A DNA stretch of 64,000 bases from Leclercia sp. S52 (lineage in GTDB: Bacteria; Pseudomonadota; Gammaproteobacteria; Enterobacterales; Enterobacteriaceae). The notes below the pieces were generated by a model. The model was not told where the DNA came from and did no database searches. It worked only from the letters and a program-made list of their open reading frames with translations. How positions within the stretch are numbered: position 1 is the stretch's first letter; each line of letters starts with the position of its first letter. The stretch lies in contig NZ_CP152474.1 in NCBI RefSeq assembly GCF_039727615.1, forward strand, positions 186,001 through 250,000. Direction: 5' to 3'. Below, one piece after another: positions 7,496 through 15,369 of this stretch. The translations under genes and the position numbers were made by a program.

Positions 7496-8512
7496 TTAAC
7501 GTGCCGTGGAACCGCGTACGATCAGTTCGCCGGAGAAGACCTGCTCGCGCACGGCTTCATCGGCACCGTTGATCCTGCGGACCACCTGCTCGACGGCAGC
7601 AAAGCCAATCTGCCAGGTGGGCTGTTTGAGGGTGGTGATGCCGACGCCTGCCAGCTCGGCCCACTCCAGCTCGTCAAAGCCCAGCAGACCGATGTCGCTG
7701 CCCCAGTGCAGGCCAATGCGCTTCAGCGACCGGGCGACCTGCAGCGTTAACGCGCCGTTAGCGGAGATGACCGCCTTGCGCATTCCGCGATGGCGGGTGT
7801 GAAACTGGCGCAGGGCGTTGTCCAGCTGCTCCGACTCGTGAAGCGGGATTTCGACGTTCTCGGCTACCACGCCGGCATAGCGGGCGAGGGTGGTGCGAAA
7901 GGCGCTCAGGCGTTCGCGGCGGGTATTGACCATTCCCAGCGGCTCGCTCAGGAACAGGATCGCTTCAAAGCCCTGTTCAATCAGGTGTTCGGTGGCGGTT
8001 GTGGCGGCCTGGGTGTTATCCAGCCCCACTACATCGCAGGCGAAATCGGGGATTTTGCGGTCAATCAGCACCATCGGCAGGGACGACTGCTGCAGGCGGT
8101 TTAGCCCCTCCTCGCGCATCCCCACGGCGTTGACCACGATGCCCTCTACCTGATAGCTGCGCAGCAGATCGAGGTAGTGCAGCTCCTGGTCGACTTCGTT
8201 GTTGGTGTTACACACCAGCGGGGTAAACCCTTTTTCCCGGCAGGCGGCTTCAATGCCGCTGAGGACGTTAACGGAGTAGGGGTTGGTGATATCGGCGATG
8301 ATCAGGCCGATCAGACGGGTTTTGCCATGCTTAAGACCGCGGGCCATCAGGCTCGGGCGATAGTCGAGTTCGGCGATAGCCTGTTCAATACGGGCCAGTA
8401 GCGCGTCGGACAGCAGGTGTTTTTCGCCGTTGAGGTAACGGGAGATGCTGGTTTTACCGGTTTTTGCGGCTTTCGCCACGTCGCTGATGGTGGGCCGTGT
8501 TGATTTGCTCAT
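7496..8512 (-). CDS. LacI-family transcriptional regulator (PtxS-like)
   Basis: A 338-residue protein. I chose the ATG at 8510-8512 because AAGGAAA lies upstream and the helix-turn-helix begins immediately; an upstream in-frame start would add 33 residues encoded by REP DNA. Residues about 7-30 (TISDVAKAAKTGKTSISRYLNG) form the LacI HTH, and YRPSLMARGL the hinge helix. A periplasmic-binding-like effector domain follows (LIGLIIADITNPY at its start). It lies upstream of the kgu-like run on the same strand, with a 102-base gap holding a matching operator. Likely a repressor responding to 2-ketogluconate or a related acid; the ligand is inferred from context. Confidence 0.85.
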   Translation of the reverse strand: MSKSTRPTISDVAKAAKTGKTSISRYLNGEKHLLSDALLARIEQAIAELDYRPSLMARGLKHGKTRLIGLIIADITNPYSVNVLSGIEAACREKGFTPLVCNTNNEVDQELHYLDLLRSYQVEGIVVNAVGMREEGLNRLQQSSLPMVLIDRKIPDFACDVVGLDNTQAATTATEHLIEQGFEAILFLSEPLGMVNTRRERLSAFRTTLARYAGVVAENVEIPLHESEQLDNALRQFHTRHRGMRKAVISANGALTLQVARSLKRIGLHWGSDIGLLGFDELEWAELAGVGITTLKQPTWQIGFAAVEQVVRRINGADEAVREQVFSGELIVRGSTAR

Positions 8513-8556
8513 CGCTGATTTCCTTGCTATTGATGCGTACACCTTAGCGCGAAAAT

Positions 8557-8585
8557 GCCCGGTGGCGCTACGCTTACCGGGCCTG
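8557..8585. repeat. Single REP unit
   Basis: A GCCCGGTGGCGCTACGCTTA core closing with CCGGGCCTGG, upstream of the LacI-type gene and downstream of yiaD. It belongs to the same family as the copy at 63484-63513. Confidence 0.8.
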
Positions 8586-8604
8586 GGGTTTGTGCGGCCT
8601 GATG

Positions 8605-8637
8605 CCCTCACCCCGGCCCTCTCCCACGGGGAGAGGG
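8605..8637. repeat. GGGAGAGGG/GGGTGAGGG dispersed palindrome, copy 2
   Basis: CCCTCACCCC followed by the CCCTCTCCC/GGGGAGAGGG hairpin, inverted relative to copy 1. It lies between the LacI-type gene and yiaD, just after a REP unit. Confidence 0.75.
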
Positions 8638-8646
8638 TGCAAACAC

Positions 8647-8673
8647 TAAAAACGGCAACCAGGTCGCCGTTTT
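8647..8673 (-). terminator. Terminator after yiaD
   Basis: Hairpin AACGGC/GCCGTT (8651-8656 and 8666-8671). On the minus strand the closing arm runs into TTTTTAG, and it sits just past the yiaD stop. Confidence 0.65.
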
Positions 8674-8681
8674 GCTTTTAC

Positions 8682-9344
8682 CTACTGGATCGGGCTAAGC
8701 GTGATCTCCACGCGGCGGTTCTGCGCTTTGCCTTCCGCCGTGCTGTTGCTGGCGATCGGGTTCGCCGGGCCCATGCCGCTGGTGCGAATACGGTTCGCCG
8801 CGACGTTCTGGGTGATCAGGGCGCTGGCTACCGCGTCGGCACGCTGCTGGGAGAGACGCATGTTCAGATCCTGGCTGCCGGTGCTGTCGGTATAGCCCAG
8901 CACGTTCACCGCGGTTTTTTCGTACTCTTTCAGCACCATCGCCACACCGGTCAGGGTGTTGGCACCTTCAGGTTTCAGCGTCGCGCTGCTGCTGTCGAAG
9001 GTCACGTTGTTCGGCATATTCAGAATGATGTTATCGCCGCTGCGGGTGACGCTCACGCCGGTTCCCTTCATTTTGTCGCGCAGCTTCGCTTCCTGCACGT
9101 CCATGTAATAACCGGCTCCGCCGCCCAGCGCTGCGCCTGCTGCGGCACCAATCAGGGCACCTTTGCCGCGATCTTTTTTCGAGGAGGAGAGGGCGCCAAC
9201 GCCTGCGCCGACCAGGGAGCCGATGCCCGCGCCGATGCCTGATTTACCCGCTTCGCGTTCGCCGGTGTAAGGGTTGGTGGTGCAGCCTGAAACAACCAGT
9301 GCGCCGCTGACTACGGCGGCAATCATAAGTGCGCTTTTTTTCAT
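8682..9344 (-). CDS. yiaD: YiaD, OmpA-family outer membrane lipoprotein
   Basis: A 220-residue lipoprotein, one residue longer than E. coli YiaD. The signal peptide ends in lipobox VSGC with Cys21. A glycine-rich zipper follows (GIGAGIGSLVGAGVGAL and GAAAGAALGGGAGYY, about residues 37-80). The C-terminal OmpA-like domain (about 110-220) binds peptidoglycan; the NVLGYTDSTGSQDLNMRLSQ region and the NRRVEI motif are its hallmarks. It probably tethers the outer membrane to the cell wall. In E. coli yiaD is a multicopy suppressor of a bamD mutation. It is divergent from bisC. Confidence 0.92.
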   Translation of the reverse strand: MKKSALMIAAVVSGALVVSGCTTNPYTGEREAGKSGIGAGIGSLVGAGVGALSSSKKDRGKGALIGAAAGAALGGGAGYYMDVQEAKLRDKMKGTGVSVTRSGDNIILNMPNNVTFDSSSATLKPEGANTLTGVAMVLKEYEKTAVNVLGYTDSTGSQDLNMRLSQQRADAVASALITQNVAANRIRTSGMGPANPIASNSTAEGKAQNRRVEITLSPIQ

Positions 9345-9512
9345 CTTCTTTCCTTAAGCTTTTTTATTCTTTGCCACGACGGGCGTGGCGGTTGATTATG
9401 ACGTGCAGTTACGGAGAAAATTCCGGGGATAACTCTTAAATTTGTGACGAATCATAAACAGCCTCAATGAAGGCTGAGAAAACCTGCAACCGGCAATCCA
9501 GGAGCACACGCT

Positions 9513-11840
9513 GTGACCACTTCTACAAAAACCATTCTGACGGCAGCCCACTGGGGGCCCATGCTGGTCGAAACCGACGGCGACACGGTGATCTCGTCCC
9601 GTGGCGCGTTGCCGACGCAGCACCCTAACTCTCTGCAAACCGCAGTGCGCGACCAGGTGCACAGCAAAACCCGCGTGCGCTGGCCGATGGTCCGTAAAGG
9701 GTTTCTGGCTTCACCGGATAACCCACAGGGGGTGCGCGGGCAGGATGAGTTTGTGCGCGTCAGCTGGGATCAGGCGCTGGATCTTATTGACGCGCAGCAC
9801 AAACGTATCCGTGAGAACTATGGCCCGTCATCGATTTTTGCCGGGTCGTACGGCTGGCGCTCGAACGGTGTTCTGCATAAAGCCGCCACCCTGCTTCAGC
9901 GCTATATGAGCCTGGCGGGCGGCTATACCGGTCATCTGGGGGATTACTCCACCGGTGCGGCGCAGGCCATCATGCCCTATGTGGTGGGCGGCAACGAGGT
10001 GTATCAGCAGCAGACCAGTTGGCCGCTGGTGCTGGAGCACAGCGACGTGGTGGTACTGTGGAGTGCCAACCCGCTTAACACCCTGAAAATTGCCTGGAAC
10101 GCCAGCGACGAGCAGGGCATCCCGTACTTCGACGCGCTGCGTAAAAGCGGCAAGCGCCTGATCTGTATCGATCCGATGCGCTCCGAAACCATGGATTTCT
10201 TTGGCGAGAGCGCCGAGTGGATCGCTCCGCATATGGGCACCGATGTGGCGATGATGCTGGGGATCGCCCATACGCTGGTGGAGAACGGCTGGCAGGACGA
10301 GGCGTTTCTCGCGCGCTGTACCAGCGGCTATGAAAAATTTGCCGACTACCTTCTCGGTGCGACCGACGGTATCGCCAAAACCGCCGAGTGGGCTGCCGAC
10401 ATCTGCGGCGTTCCGGCGGCGAAAATTCGCGAACTGGCGGCGTTATTCCACAGTAACACTACCATGCTGATGTCCGGCTGGGGCATGCAGCGCCAGCAGT
10501 TTGGCGAGCAGAAGCACTGGATGCTGGTCACCCTCGCGGCGATGCTCGGCCAGATCGGCACCCCGGGCGGCGGCTTTGGTCTGTCGTACCACTTTGCCAA
10601 CGGCGGCAACCCGACGCGGCGCGCGGCGGTGCTGGCCTCAATGCAGGGCTCGGTCAAGGGCGGGACGGACGCGGTGGATAAATTCCCGGTCGCCCGGATT
10701 GTCGAGGCCCTGGAAAACCCGGGTGGTTTCTATCAGCACAACGGGCTGGATCGACACTTCCCGGACATTCGCTTCGTCTGGTGGGCGGGCGGCGCCAACT
10801 TTACCCATCATCAGGACACCAACCGCCTGATCCGCGCCTGGCAAAAGCCGGAGCTGGTGGTGATCTCCGAGTGCTTCTGGACCGCAGCGGCGAAGCATGC
10901 CGATATCGTCCTGCCGGCCACCACCTCGTTTGAACGTAACGACATGACCATGACCGGAGACTACAGCAACCAGCATATGGTGCCGATGAAGCGGGTCGTG
11001 CCGCCGCGTGATGAAGCGCGTGATGACCTGGAGGTGTTTGCCGAGCTGAGCGAGCGCTGGGAGCAGGGCGGCGGGGAGCGCTTTACCGAAGGCAAAACCG
11101 ATCTGGAGTGGCTGGAGACCTTCTATCAGATCGCCGGGCAGCGCGGCGCGGCGCAGGGGGTGACGCTGCCACCTTTCGCCGAGTTCTGGGAAGCCAATGC
11201 CATCGTTGAAATGCCGGAGTCCGACGAGAACGCGAAGTTCGTGCGCTTCGCCGATTTCCGCCGCGATCCTGAGAGCCATCCGCTGAAAACCGAAAGCGGT
11301 AAAATTGTGATTCACTCTGAGCGGATCGCCAGCTTCCAGTATGCCGACTGTCCGCCGCACCCGATGTGGCTGGAGCCGGACGAGTGGCATGGCAATGCCG
11401 AGCCGGAGCAGCTGCAGATCCTCTCTGCCCACCCGGCGCACCGTCTGCACAGCCAGCTCAATTACTCTTCACTGCGCGAGCAGTACGCGGTAGCCGGACG
11501 CGAGCCGGTAACGCTGCACCCGGATGACGCCAACGCGCGCGGTATTGCCGACGGCGACCTGGTGCGCGTCTGGAACCATCGCGGTCAGGTGCTGGCCGGG
11601 GCGGTGGTCAGCGACGGCATTAAGCCGGGGGTGATCTGCATTCATCAGGGGGCATGGCCAGACCTGGATGCTGAAAATGGCGGGATCTGTAAGAACGGGG
11701 CGGTCAACGTGCTGACCAAAGATCTCCCCAGCTCGAAGCTGGGGAATGGCTGTGCGGGGAATACCGCGCTGGCGTGGCTGGAAAAGTATCAGGGGCCGAC
11801 GCTTACGCTGACGGCGTTTGATCCGCCTGCCAGCTCATAA
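9513..11840 (+). CDS. bisC: Biotin sulfoxide reductase BisC
   Basis: A 775-residue molybdopterin oxidoreductase of the DMSO reductase family, two residues shorter than E. coli BisC and clearly the same protein. It starts with GTG (9513-9515) after AGGAG at 9500-9504. [11 protein letters not shown] opens the mature sequence with no Tat signal, so it is cytoplasmic. The molybdenum-ligand serine lies in GDYSTGAAQ near residue 148, and the bis-MGD binding and C-terminal beta-barrel regions are complete. The enzyme reduces biotin sulfoxide to biotin and can repair free methionine sulfoxide. Its last 38 bases overlap the 3' end of the convergent yiaC gene. Confidence 0.93.
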   Translation: MTTSTKTILTAAHWGPMLVETDGDTVISSRGALPTQHPNSLQTAVRDQVHSKTRVRWPMVRKGFLASPDNPQGVRGQDEFVRVSWDQALDLIDAQHKRIRENYGPSSIFAGSYGWRSNGVLHKAATLLQRYMSLAGGYTGHLGDYSTGAAQAIMPYVVGGNEVYQQQTSWPLVLEHSDVVVLWSANPLNTLKIAWNASDEQGIPYFDALRKSGKRLICIDPMRSETMDFFGESAEWIAPHMGTDVAMMLGIAHTLVENGWQDEAFLARCTSGYEKFADYLLGATDGIAKTAEWAADICGVPAAKIRELAALFHSNTTMLMSGWGMQRQQFGEQKHWMLVTLAAMLGQIGTPGGGFGLSYHFANGGNPTRRAAVLASMQGSVKGGTDAVDKFPVARIVEALENPGGFYQHNGLDRHFPDIRFVWWAGGANFTHHQDTNRLIRAWQKPELVVISECFWTAAAKHADIVLPATTSFERNDMTMTGDYSNQHMVPMKRVVPPRDEARDDLEVFAELSERWEQGGGERFTEGKTDLEWLETFYQIAGQRGAAQGVTLPPFAEFWEANAIVEMPESDENAKFVRFADFRRDPESHPLKTESGKIVIHSERIASFQYADCPPHPMWLEPDEWHGNAEPEQLQILSAHPAHRLHSQLNYSSLREQYAVAGREPVTLHPDDANARGIADGDLVRVWNHRGQVLAGAVVSDGIKPGVICIHQGAWPDLDAENGGICKNGAVNVLTKDLPSSKLGNGCAGNTALAWLEKYQGPTLTLTAFDPPASS

Positions 11841-12249
11841 GCCAGGTCGGGTGTTGGGTATCTTCCTGCCAGGCGCTGTCTTCAATCCGAAAGCCCTGAG
11901 CATGGTAGAAATTCACCGCCCGGCTGTTCTTCTGGTAAACCTCGAGGCTTAAAGACGGGTAGCGCTGCTGCACATGATGGATCAGCGCCTGCCCAATGCC
12001 CTGTCCGGCAAAAGCCGGGTCGACAAACAGCGCGCCGATATAGACTGACTGCATCACGCTGATGAAGCCCCGCAGCTGACCGTCCTCTTCCCACACCCAG
12101 GTTTCTGCCGACGGCAGGTAGACCTCCCGCACGACCGCCTCGCTCTCCTGCCAGTACTGCGCGTCGATAAACGGATGGGCAACGGTGGTGCTCTCCAGCC
12201 AGAGAGTCAGCAGCGGCTCGACATCGTCACTGAGCCATTTGCGGATCAT
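11803..12249 (-). CDS. yiaC: YiaC, GNAT-family N-acetyltransferase
   Basis: A 148-residue GNAT protein close to E. coli YiaC (146). The start at 12247-12249 follows a strong GGAGGT box. The acetyl-CoA loop ([12 protein letters not shown], about residues 78-89) and the C-terminal NFYHAQGF motif are typical. E. coli YiaC was reported as a protein lysine acetyltransferase. The start lies inside the end of tag (23-base overlap), so the two genes are probably translationally coupled. The 3' end overlaps the convergent bisC gene. Confidence 0.9.
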   Translation of the reverse strand: MIRKWLSDDVEPLLTLWLESTTVAHPFIDAQYWQESEAVVREVYLPSAETWVWEEDGQLRGFISVMQSVYIGALFVDPAFAGQGIGQALIHHVQQRYPSLSLEVYQKNSRAVNFYHAQGFRIEDSAWQEDTQHPTWLMSWQADQTPSA

Positions 12250-12808
12250 GTTGACCTCCGGGATGACAGTGGCAGGCGGTGACATGATCGTTAACCAGCC
12301 CGCAGGCCTGCATAAAGGAGTAACAGATGGTGGTGCCGACAAACTTAAAGCCGCGCTTTTTCAGCGCTTTCGACAGGGCGTCTGAGGCGGGCGTTGAGGT
12401 AGGGATCTCAGCAAGCGTCGCCGCCCGGGTCACCTGCGGGGTGTTATCGACAAAGGACCAGACGAAATCGGTAAACCGCTCGCCGTTCTCTTCCATCGCC
12501 AGGTAAGCCCGGGCGTTTCCAATAATGGCTTCGATTTTGCCGCGATGGCGAATAATGCCCGCATCCAGCACTAACCTGTCGACGTCGGCGGGGGTCATTC
12601 CGGCGACAAGTACCGGATCGAACTGGTGGAAGGCCTGGCGGTAGTTTTCCCGCTTTTTAAGCACGGTGATCCAGGACAACCCGGCCTGCTGGCCTTCAAG
12701 GCAGATCATCTCAAACAAATTCTTTCCGTCAGTTTCTGGCACCCCCCACTCTTTATCGTGATAGGCGATGTAGAGCGGATCCTGGCTAACCCAGCCACAA
12801 CGTTGCAT
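12227..12808 (-). CDS. tag: 3-methyladenine DNA glycosylase I Tag
   Basis: A 193-residue base-excision repair enzyme that removes 3-methyladenine from alkylated DNA; constitutive in E. coli. I took the ATG at 12806-12808, where MQRCGW matches the family start and GGGAGAG precedes it; the longer frame adds 14 unlike residues. The zinc-site residues Cys4 and His17 are present, and the C-terminal His/Cys region is kept in DHVTACHC. The central GLSWITVLKKRENYR and CGLVNDH motifs are intact. The C-terminus is a few residues longer than E. coli Tag (187). It is transcribed with yiaC, as in E. coli. Confidence 0.93.
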   Translation of the reverse strand: MQRCGWVSQDPLYIAYHDKEWGVPETDGKNLFEMICLEGQQAGLSWITVLKKRENYRQAFHQFDPVLVAGMTPADVDRLVLDAGIIRHRGKIEAIIGNARAYLAMEENGERFTDFVWSFVDNTPQVTRAATLAEIPTSTPASDALSKALKKRGFKFVGTTICYSFMQACGLVNDHVTACHCHPGGQHDPQMAQ

Positions 12809-12988
12809 TGGTTCTCTCCCTTGTTGCTCCTGAAATTGCAAAAATTTCAATCGACCCGGCTTGACGTGTCATCTAAAGAGACAATAGTTAATACAGGCTG
12901 ATACGCAACATTCTTCATGTAGCCGCGTAGCCTCACTATAAACAATCACAAATATCGCCGAATTCGGCTCTTCTCTGGAGTCGCTTTG

Positions 12989-13693
12989 ATGATTATAAAA
13001 AAAATAAGTGGCCGCCATGCCGTAACCGGTCTGGTGAGTTTCTTGGCCTGTCTGCTGACAGGCAACACAGCAAATGCCTGGCAACAGGAATATATCGTTT
13101 CGGATACAAAAAGTAATACTACTGAGCGTTATACATGGGATGACGATCACCAACCGCGTTATGAGGACATTCTCAAAGAGCGGATCCTCTCTTCACAGAA
13201 TACGCCCGGTCTGGCGCTGAATTTGCCCGATTCGTCACCGACGGACGCGACCAGCACGATGAGCGTGGGCTGGAGTATTCCCGTTGCCCGCCGTTTTACC
13301 ACCGGACCGGTTGCCGCCTGGCATTACGACGGCTCCACGCCCAATATGGTTAACGAGTTTGGTGACAGCGTGAGTACACAGTCGCTGATCGATCCGCTAT
13401 GGCATGCCAGCGTCAGCACGCTGGGCTGGCGCGTTGATACCCGGTTGGGCGATGTGCGACCCTGGGCGCAAATCAGCTATAACCAGCAGTTTGGTGATAA
13501 TCAGTGGAAGATGCAGTCCGGGCTGGGGCGTCTGGCGCCGTCGACGCAGTACGGCAACTGGATGGACGTCACCGTCGGGGCCGACATGCTGATCAACCCG
13601 TATATGGCGGCCTATGCCTCGATGTCGCAGGCCGAAAACATGTCCACCGGAGAAGATTATCTCTATACCCTCGGCGTCAGCGCCAGGTTCTGA
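12989..13693 (+). CDS. yhjY: YhjY, autotransporter-type beta-barrel outer membrane protein
   Basis: A 234-residue exported protein. The start is the ATG at 12989 with GGAG 8 bases upstream; a TTG one codon earlier is less likely. A signal peptide with predicted cleavage after Ala30 (TANA) is followed by about 60 polar residues and a C-terminal beta-barrel region of alternating hydrophobic strands ending in the outer-membrane signature SARF with terminal Phe. Position (yhjX-yhjY-tag) and length match E. coli YhjY, described as an autotransporter beta-domain or lipase-like protein. No passenger or catalytic domain is present here. Function unknown. Confidence 0.85.
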   Translation: MIIKKISGRHAVTGLVSFLACLLTGNTANAWQQEYIVSDTKSNTTERYTWDDDHQPRYEDILKERILSSQNTPGLALNLPDSSPTDATSTMSVGWSIPVARRFTTGPVAAWHYDGSTPNMVNEFGDSVSTQSLIDPLWHASVSTLGWRVDTRLGDVRPWAQISYNQQFGDNQWKMQSGLGRLAPSTQYGNWMDVTVGADMLINPYMAAYASMSQAENMSTGEDYLYTLGVSARF

Positions 13694-13785
13694 AATCAGC
13701 GCATGAATGACCTGAGCAGCCCCGGGAATTACTCTTCCCCGGGGCGGGTTCCGACGGCAGTCCAGGTCATTCATTCCTGATTTTT

Positions 13786-13816
13786 GGCATTTCATTCCAG
13801 CGCCTCTGCATTTCAT
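13786..13816 (+). promoter_or_regulatory. YpdB (PyrR) binding direct repeats upstream of yhjX
   Basis: GGCATTTCAT (13786-13795), an 11-base spacer, then TGCATTTCAT (13807-13816). In E. coli the response regulator YpdB activates yhjX through two GGCATTTCAT repeats with an 11-base spacer, so motif and spacing are both conserved. Expression of yhjX should respond to external pyruvate through YpdAB. Confidence 0.85.
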
Positions 13817-13899
13817 GCCGTTTTACCCCTGTTCATGTGGGGTTTTGGTTATCGTTGTCAGCAGTGAATTTCCCTTTTTTCTGCTGCAGGACAACTGCC

Positions 13900-15102
13900 A
13901 TGAACACTTCAACTTACAACCGCACCCGCTGGCTGACCCTTATCGGCACCATCGTGACCCAGTTTGCCCTGGGTTCAGTCTATACCTGGAGCCTGTTTAA
14001 CAGCGCCCTCTCCGATAAACTCGATGCCCCGGTCAGCCAGGTGGCCTTCTCCTTTGGCTTGCTGAGCCTGGGGCTGGCGCTCTCATCGTCCGTGGCCGGT
14101 AAATTACAGGAACGCTTCGGCGTGAAACGCGTCACCATGGCCTCCGGGATTTTGCTGGGGGTCGGCTTCTTCCTGACCGCCCACTCCAGCAACCTGATGA
14201 TGCTGTGGCTGAGCGCCGGGGTGCTGGTGGGTCTGGCGGACGGCGCGGGCTATCTGTTGACCCTGTCGAACTGCGTGAAGTGGTTCCCGGAGCGTAAAGG
14301 GCTGATCTCCGCCTTTGCCATTGGCTCTTATGGTCTCGGCAGCCTGGGCTTTAAGTTTATCGACAGCCATCTGCTGGCCACCGTCGGTCTGGAAAAGACC
14401 TTCATGATCTGGGGCGCTATCGTACTGGTGATGATCCTGTTCGGCGCCACCCTGATGAAAGATGCTCCTCAGCAGGAAGTGAAATCCGTTAACGGCGTGG
14501 TGGAGAACGACTTCACCCTGGCCCAGTCCATGCGTAAACCGCAGTACTGGATGCTGGCGGTGATGTTCCTGACCGCCTGTATGAGTGGTCTGTATGTGAT
14601 TGGCGTGGCGAAGGATATCGCGCAGGGGATGGTGAAACTGGATGCCGCAACGGCGGCTAACGCAGTCACCATCATCTCCATCGCCAACCTCTCTGGCCGC
14701 CTGGTGCTGGGGATCCTCTCCGATAAAATCGCCCGTATCCGCGTCATTACTATTGGCCAGGTGGTGTCGCTGGTGGGGATGGCGGCGCTGTTATTCGCCC
14801 CGCTTAACGAAGTGACCTTCTTTGCCGCTATTGCCTGCGTTGCATTTAACTTCGGCGGCACTATTACCGTCTTCCCGTCGCTGGTGAGTGAATTCTTCGG
14901 TCTGAATAACCTGGCGAAAAACTACGGCGTTATTTATTTAGGATTTGGTATCGGCAGTATTTGCGGCTCGCTTATTGCTTCGCTGTTCGGCGGCTTTTAT
15001 GTCACCTTCTGCGTTATATTCGCCCTGCTGATCCTCTCTCTGGCGCTTTCCACCACTATTCGCCAGCCGCAGCGCGAAATATTTAAGGAAGCGCATGCCT
15101 GA
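13900..15102 (+). CDS. yhjX: YhjX, MFS transporter of the oxalate/formate antiporter type
   Basis: A 400-residue 12-helix MFS protein, nearly identical in length to E. coli YhjX (402). I set the start at the ATG of MNTSTYNRTRWL (13900) by alignment; the ribosome binding site is weak (CAGGA). The GXLXXRFG-type loop after helix 2 (GKLQERFGVKRV) and SGRLVLGILSDKIAR between helices 8 and 9 are MFS hallmarks. In E. coli yhjX is the main target of the pyruvate-sensing YpdAB system and is a proposed pyruvate transporter. The preceding YpdB sites support the same control here. Confidence 0.92.
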   Translation: MNTSTYNRTRWLTLIGTIVTQFALGSVYTWSLFNSALSDKLDAPVSQVAFSFGLLSLGLALSSSVAGKLQERFGVKRVTMASGILLGVGFFLTAHSSNLMMLWLSAGVLVGLADGAGYLLTLSNCVKWFPERKGLISAFAIGSYGLGSLGFKFIDSHLLATVGLEKTFMIWGAIVLVMILFGATLMKDAPQQEVKSVNGVVENDFTLAQSMRKPQYWMLAVMFLTACMSGLYVIGVAKDIAQGMVKLDAATAANAVTIISIANLSGRLVLGILSDKIARIRVITIGQVVSLVGMAALLFAPLNEVTFFAAIACVAFNFGGTITVFPSLVSEFFGLNNLAKNYGVIYLGFGIGSICGSLIASLFGGFYVTFCVIFALLILSLALSTTIRQPQREIFKEAHA

Positions 15103-15117
15103 TTAAAATACCCTCTA

Positions 15118-15144
15118 AGGGCCGGATATTCCGGCCTTTTTTTG
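15118..15144 (+). terminator. Terminator after yhjX
   Basis: Stem GGCCGGA/TCCGGCC (15120-15126 and 15130-15136) followed by a run of seven T. Confidence 0.9.
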
Positions 15145-15369
15145 TTTCTGCAATCCGTAAAGCACAGGCCGAAGGTATGTCATCGGACTTGTTTTTTTGT
15201 AAATATTTGCAGGGATCACATTCTCTGCTGCCACTTTTTCTTTTCCCTGTGGTCTACTTACCGCGCTTAAAGACGTTTCCGATAACTGTCCCCTGAGCAA
15301 TGAAATATCCTGTTCACTTTTTGACCAAGAGTGAAGCGGCTCTACTTTACCTTTTTCCAGGTTGCATTA

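Noticed and set aside
8445..9242. A 265-codon plus-strand frame over the LacI start, repeats and yiaD
   Set aside because: It spans two minus-strand genes and a terminator and is a shadow of their codon bias.
13715..13750. Possible terminator after yhjY (CCCCGGG...CCCCGGGG)
   Set aside because: The stem needs a bulge and has no T run, so I do not call it a terminator.
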